A stretch of 6,119 nt of DNA from Candidatus Pacebacteria bacterium CG10_big_fil_rev_8_21_14_0_10_44_11 (GTDB lineage: Bacteria > Patescibacteriota > Microgenomatia > UBA1400 > PJMF01): contig PFDH01000043.1 of NCBI GenBank assembly GCA_002772705.1, positions 1-6,119 on the forward strand, written 5' to 3'. The first letter of the stretch is position 1. Each line of letters begins with the position of its first letter. The notes under the pieces were generated by a model, which was not told where the DNA came from, ran no database searches, and saw nothing but the letters and a program-made list of their open reading frames with translations. This document shows positions 5,584 to 6,119 of this stretch, piece after piece. A program made the translations under genes and the position numbers.

Positions 5584-6119
5584 ATGAATGAATATTGGAA
5601 TATCAAAGCTGAACTGCTGCAGCGGATTAAAATAAATGGTGGCTGGACCAATTGCCATGCTCATATTGATCGGGCTTACACCATTACTGAAAAGACTTTT
5701 GCTTTGAGCAATCAGTTGAGGAGTGAAAAGTGGGCGCTCAACGACCAACTTCGAAAAGCTTCAACCGTTGACCAAATTTATAGTCGAATGGCTCGGGCAA
5801 TTGAGCGAATGCTGGAACAGGGCGTCACAACCATGGGTAGTTTTATTGATGTTGACTACAAGATTAAAGACAAGGCAATTAAAGCGGCAATCAAAGTTCG
5901 AGAAAAGTATAAAAGTGAGCTGACTATTAAATTTCTCAATCAGTCAAGCAACGGTTTGTTTAATGAAAAAAAAGAAGCCTGGCAATGGTTTAAGGTGGGA
6001 GCTGAGTTTGTTGATATTATTGGTGGCTTGCTTAAAGCTGATGCTCTCAGAGAGGCTGAACATCTAGACATTTTGCTTGGTACAGCCAAACAGATGAACA
6101 AAATGGTGCACGTTCATAT
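5584..6119 (+). CDS. Amidohydrolase-superfamily protein, cytosine-deaminase-like (N-terminal part)
   Basis: The frame runs from ATG 5584, after a good Shine-Dalgarno site, to the window edge, giving 178 complete residues. NCHAHIDRAYT (23-33) carries the HxHxD metal motif (His25, His27) of cytosine deaminase-type amidohydrolases. A helix with RAIERMLEQGVTT (71-83), a strand GSFIDVD (85-91) and the HVH at 176-178 follow the order of the first half of the metal-dependent TIM barrel. The last His would be the third metal ligand. By family knowledge such enzymes hydrolyse amide or amidine bonds, often deaminating pyrimidines or triazines; the substrate cannot be told from this half. The HxH is only 25 residues from the start, whereas E. 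coli cytosine deaminase has about 60, so the N-terminal part of the beta-sandwich domain is missing. The gene is 64 bases downstream of argG and possibly in the same transcript. Confidence 0.75.
   Translation, partial: MNEYWNIKAELLQRIKINGGWTNCHAHIDRAYTITEKTFALSNQLRSEKWALNDQLRKASTVDQIYSRMARAIERMLEQGVTTMGSFIDVDYKIKDKAIKAAIKVREKYKSELTIKFLNQSSNGLFNEKKEAWQWFKVGAEFVDIIGGLLKADALREAEHLDILLGTAKQMNKMVHVH

Noticed and set aside
332..5748. Several reverse-strand open frames of 60-93 codons (for example 1474-1752, 4427-4708, 4674-4934)
   Set aside because: Each lies inside or mostly overlaps a well-supported forward gene, has no recognisable motif, and shows the composition expected of the antisense of a coding region.

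Overview
The window looks like a piece of a small bacterial chromosome, probably from a streamlined lineage such as the Candidate Phyla Radiation (Patescibacteria). That guess rests on divergent but recognisable family members, very short intergenic gaps, a mixture of Shine-Dalgarno-led genes and genes with no visible ribosome site, and moderate GC. It is not proven by any marker gene. All genes are on the + strand. TAG, TAA and TGA all appear to serve as stops, so the code looks standard.

Layout. Positions 2-112 are the tail of an unrecognised gene that overlaps the start of a trimeric-type dUTPase (84-518). Next comes a large exported-looking protein (602-2110) with a twin-arginine signal and a divergent but apparently complete subtilisin-type catalytic set. 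A 165-base spacer (2111-2275) holds a hairpin with a broken T tract and a 12-bp perfect palindrome. It leads to a 250-aa protein (2276-3028) that I read as a MazG-like all-alpha NTP pyrophosphatase, because it has an ExxE-18-ExxD motif. This gene is tightly followed by thymidylate kinase (tmk, 3040-3669). The 3670-3890 spacer holds two hairpins, each followed by a T run. The second lies only 38 bases before the most plausible argG start.

The argG gene (3891-5519) encodes argininosuccinate synthase fused to a C-terminal methylglyoxal-synthase-like domain, the type that forms the allosteric module of carbamoyl-phosphate synthase large subunit. It is followed by a perfect 28-bp GC-rich palindrome. 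The window then ends inside a cytosine-deaminase-like amidohydrolase (5584 to the edge).

How the genes fit together. dUTPase makes dUMP and protects DNA from uracil, a MazG-like enzyme would hydrolyse (d)NTPs, and Tmk makes dTDP, so 84-3669 carries a nucleotide-pool theme interrupted by the exported protease. The second half links arginine synthesis to a domain that in CarB senses nucleotides, next to a possible pyrimidine-base deaminase. The most unusual items are the ArgG-MGS fusion, the terminator inside the argG leader, the Tat-subtilase and the 28-bp palindrome.
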